A stretch of DNA of 64,000 nt, from positions 53,234-117,233 of the forward strand of contig JAAFGT010000003.1 in NCBI GenBank assembly GCA_010365215.1. Direction: 5' to 3'. The stretch comes from Acidipila sp. (GTDB lineage Bacteria; Acidobacteriota; Terriglobia; Acidiferrales; UBA7541). Under the pieces are notes generated by a model. That model had not been told where the DNA came from. It searched no databases and worked only from the letters and a program-made list of their open reading frames with translations. The translations under genes were made by a program, and so were the position numbers. Positions 62,995-64,000 of the stretch are shown here, piece after piece. Numbering within the stretch: position 1 is the first letter of the stretch; every line of letters starts with the position of its first letter.

Positions 62995-63467
62995 GCACTC
63001 AGCTTCCGTTCACAGCATACCTAATTATTTGGTTCGGCCTCGTTCTATTCAGAGGAGCGGCCGGTACGCCCATCGCAGTCGGTGAAACGCCTGCTCTTCG
63101 TCCTACCTTGTGCGAGTTGTTCGCCCACCCACAAAAGTACGTGGGGAAAGACTTAATGGTGAGTGCAAGAATCACGCAGACAAAGGATGGCAGTGATATC
63201 TGGGACCCGAGTTGCCCGAACGCCGGGGCTCTCCTACAAACGAATCCATCTACTGAGTCTGATCCTACGATTGTTAAGCTTTATCGAACCTTGAGGCTTC
63301 ATGGGTTGTCCGATCATCCGGTAACGGCAACACTGCACGGGATATTGAAAGAGGAGCAATACGAAAAAGTTCCGAATAAGCGAAGGCTCATATTCATTGT
63401 CGCTGCGGCCTCTGATATATCACGAACGAAACACATCGAACGTCGGAAGTTCCGAGCGCCGAGCTGA
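62991..63467 (+). CDS. Small secreted two-cysteine protein after the RHS gene
   Basis: 158 residues from ATG 62991 (ATGA overlap with the RHS stop); ATG 62985 is also in frame. Signal peptide TAYLIIWFGLVLFRGAAG, then RPTLCELFAHPQKYVGKDLM, DIWDPSCPNAGALLQT and a C-terminal HPVTATLHGILKEEQYEK / RRLIFIVAAAS pair. Homologous in layout to the protein at 15070-15522. The coupling to an RHS toxin-like gene makes it a candidate immunity or accessory protein, but the stand-alone homologue weakens that reading. Confidence 0.75.
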   Translation: MSTQLPFTAYLIIWFGLVLFRGAAGTPIAVGETPALRPTLCELFAHPQKYVGKDLMVSARITQTKDGSDIWDPSCPNAGALLQTNPSTESDPTIVKLYRTLRLHGLSDHPVTATLHGILKEEQYEKVPNKRRLIFIVAAASDISRTKHIERRKFRAPS

Positions 63468-63535
63468 TATTTGTACGATGCAAACCGACTTCATCTATGA
63501 CGGTCTTCCGCGCTTTGTTCACTATGCGTATCTCT

Positions 63536-63928
63536 TCACCAGCAACGAACGGGATGGCGAGAGGTGGGTGGTTGTCGGCCAGACGATCCGTCGGGAGGTT
63601 TTATCCGCGTTCGACGCCGGCGCCGGGCGCGGACTGCACCTCGGAGCCGGAATTGTGCGAGCTGGCGCAAGTCCCGTTCGACAATAGGCGGGAGACACGC
63701 AGCATAGATGTGTTGCCAACTCTTGCCACTGGCCTGCATCTCCACTGCTCGCGTCACAATCTCACTGCTTGGCCGTCCGACTTCGGGCGGTAGCTCTATT
63801 TTGAGGAGATGGATTGCCCGTCTCTTGAATCCACTCGGGTCTCGCTCGATCTCGGCGGGTGGCGCACCCTTCGGTTTTAAGGGTGCGGTTCTTGACCCTT
63901 CTTTGCTAAACCCTCGTCCAGCTCCCAC
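63536..63928 (-). CDS. Possible small basic protein or gene remnant
   Basis: Open frame of 130 codons. Its middle reads EIVTRAVEMQASGKSWQHIY and DLRQLAQFRLRGAVRARRRR, which resembles a small acidobacterial helical family with a ...SW..IY...I...R...RLR.AVR.RRRR pattern, so coding is plausible. The N-terminal 30 codons come from a truncated copy of the hairpin repeat and are probably not part of the original gene. No start with a good RBS is seen. It could be a pseudogene. Confidence 0.35.
   Translation of the reverse strand: MGAGRGFSKEGSRTAPLKPKGAPPAEIERDPSGFKRRAIHLLKIELPPEVGRPSSEIVTRAVEMQASGKSWQHIYAACLPPIVERDLRQLAQFRLRGAVRARRRRRTRIKPPDGSSGRQPPTSRHPVRCW
63854..63893. repeat. Truncated dispersed hairpin repeat, copy D
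   Basis: The left end GGCGGGTGGC is joined directly to the hairpin CGCACCCTT (63863-63871) / AAGGGTGCG (63879-63887), with the central 70-90 bp of copies A-C missing. It looks like an internal deletion derivative of the same element. Outside it, 63929-64000 shows no recognised feature. Confidence 0.72.
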
Positions 63929-64000
63929 CCGGCTTCTTAATTTGATTCCGCTTCCGAATTCTCAGAGCATCCTTGGCATCCTAGTATGCTAATGGTATAG

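Overview
The window looks like chromosomal DNA of a GC-rich Gram-negative bacterium, most likely an Acidobacteriota member. This is inferred from gene content: a very large Oar-like TonB receptor with a carboxypeptidase-regulatory-like N-terminus, a VWFA-related secreted protein, a dnaK-dnaJ-hspR cluster, an acidobacterial-type RHS locus, and an integrase relic of a type I associate with that phylum. No rRNA marker is present to confirm it.

Layout. 1-8.3 kb: the tail of an SDR gene, then minus-strand housekeeping genes: FKBP isomerase, DUF1697, a tightly coupled PAP2 / metallophosphoesterase / lipid-kinase trio, and hspR-dnaJ-dnaK. A sigma70 promoter overlapping a HAIR-like HspR operator lies in front of dnaK. 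8.7-19.8 kb: a DsbA-like/MauE-like pair, a 20-bp tandem repeat running into an FmdE gene, the TonB receptor, a PNPOx-family protein, and a Tat-exported molybdenum hydroxylase operon (2Fe-2S, Mo and FAD subunits plus a 75-residue Cys protein). 19.9-35.2 kb: a serine hydrolase, a di-haem cytochrome, a VWA protein, Zn-ribbon proteins, a DUF1326 protein, a receiver-PAS-histidine kinase broken by a frameshift, an amidase, a half-size EamA transporter and an aldehyde dehydrogenase. Copies of a dispersed hairpin repeat are scattered through it. A tRNA-Ser(GCU) gene follows at 35.5 kb.

35.6-57.1 kb is an accessory island. It starts right after the tRNA-Ser gene and is visibly less GC-rich. It holds a SIR2-like protein; a four-gene minus-strand operon (N6 methyltransferase, protein with two GHKL ATPase domains, receiver protein, ComEC-type metallo-beta-lactamase); and a six-gene operon (small DUF2314-like protein, cytosine methyltransferase, Vsr, MORC/MutL-like ATPase, Z1, DUF4420 PD-(D/E)XK) that resembles mza-type defence but lacks AIPR. 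The second operon lies between two copies of the last ~84 bp of a large serine recombinase gene, one intact (50.1 kb) and one a scar (42.3 kb), as if it were cargo inserted into that gene's 3' end. Beyond it are the recombinase, DUF2924, a ParB-methyltransferase, DUF5681, a truncated large terminase and a broken integrase/IS gene: the remains of a prophage-like element.

57.5-63.5 kb is a translationally coupled three-gene RHS locus: a secreted LolA-like protein, a 1555-residue RHS protein with an HExxH metallopeptidase-like tip, and a small secreted two-cysteine protein. A homologue of the last stands alone at 15.1 kb.

The best candidate for an undescribed system is the operon at 36.9-42.0 kb. 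It joins DNA modification to a sensor with two ATPase domains, a degenerate receiver and a possible MBL effector.
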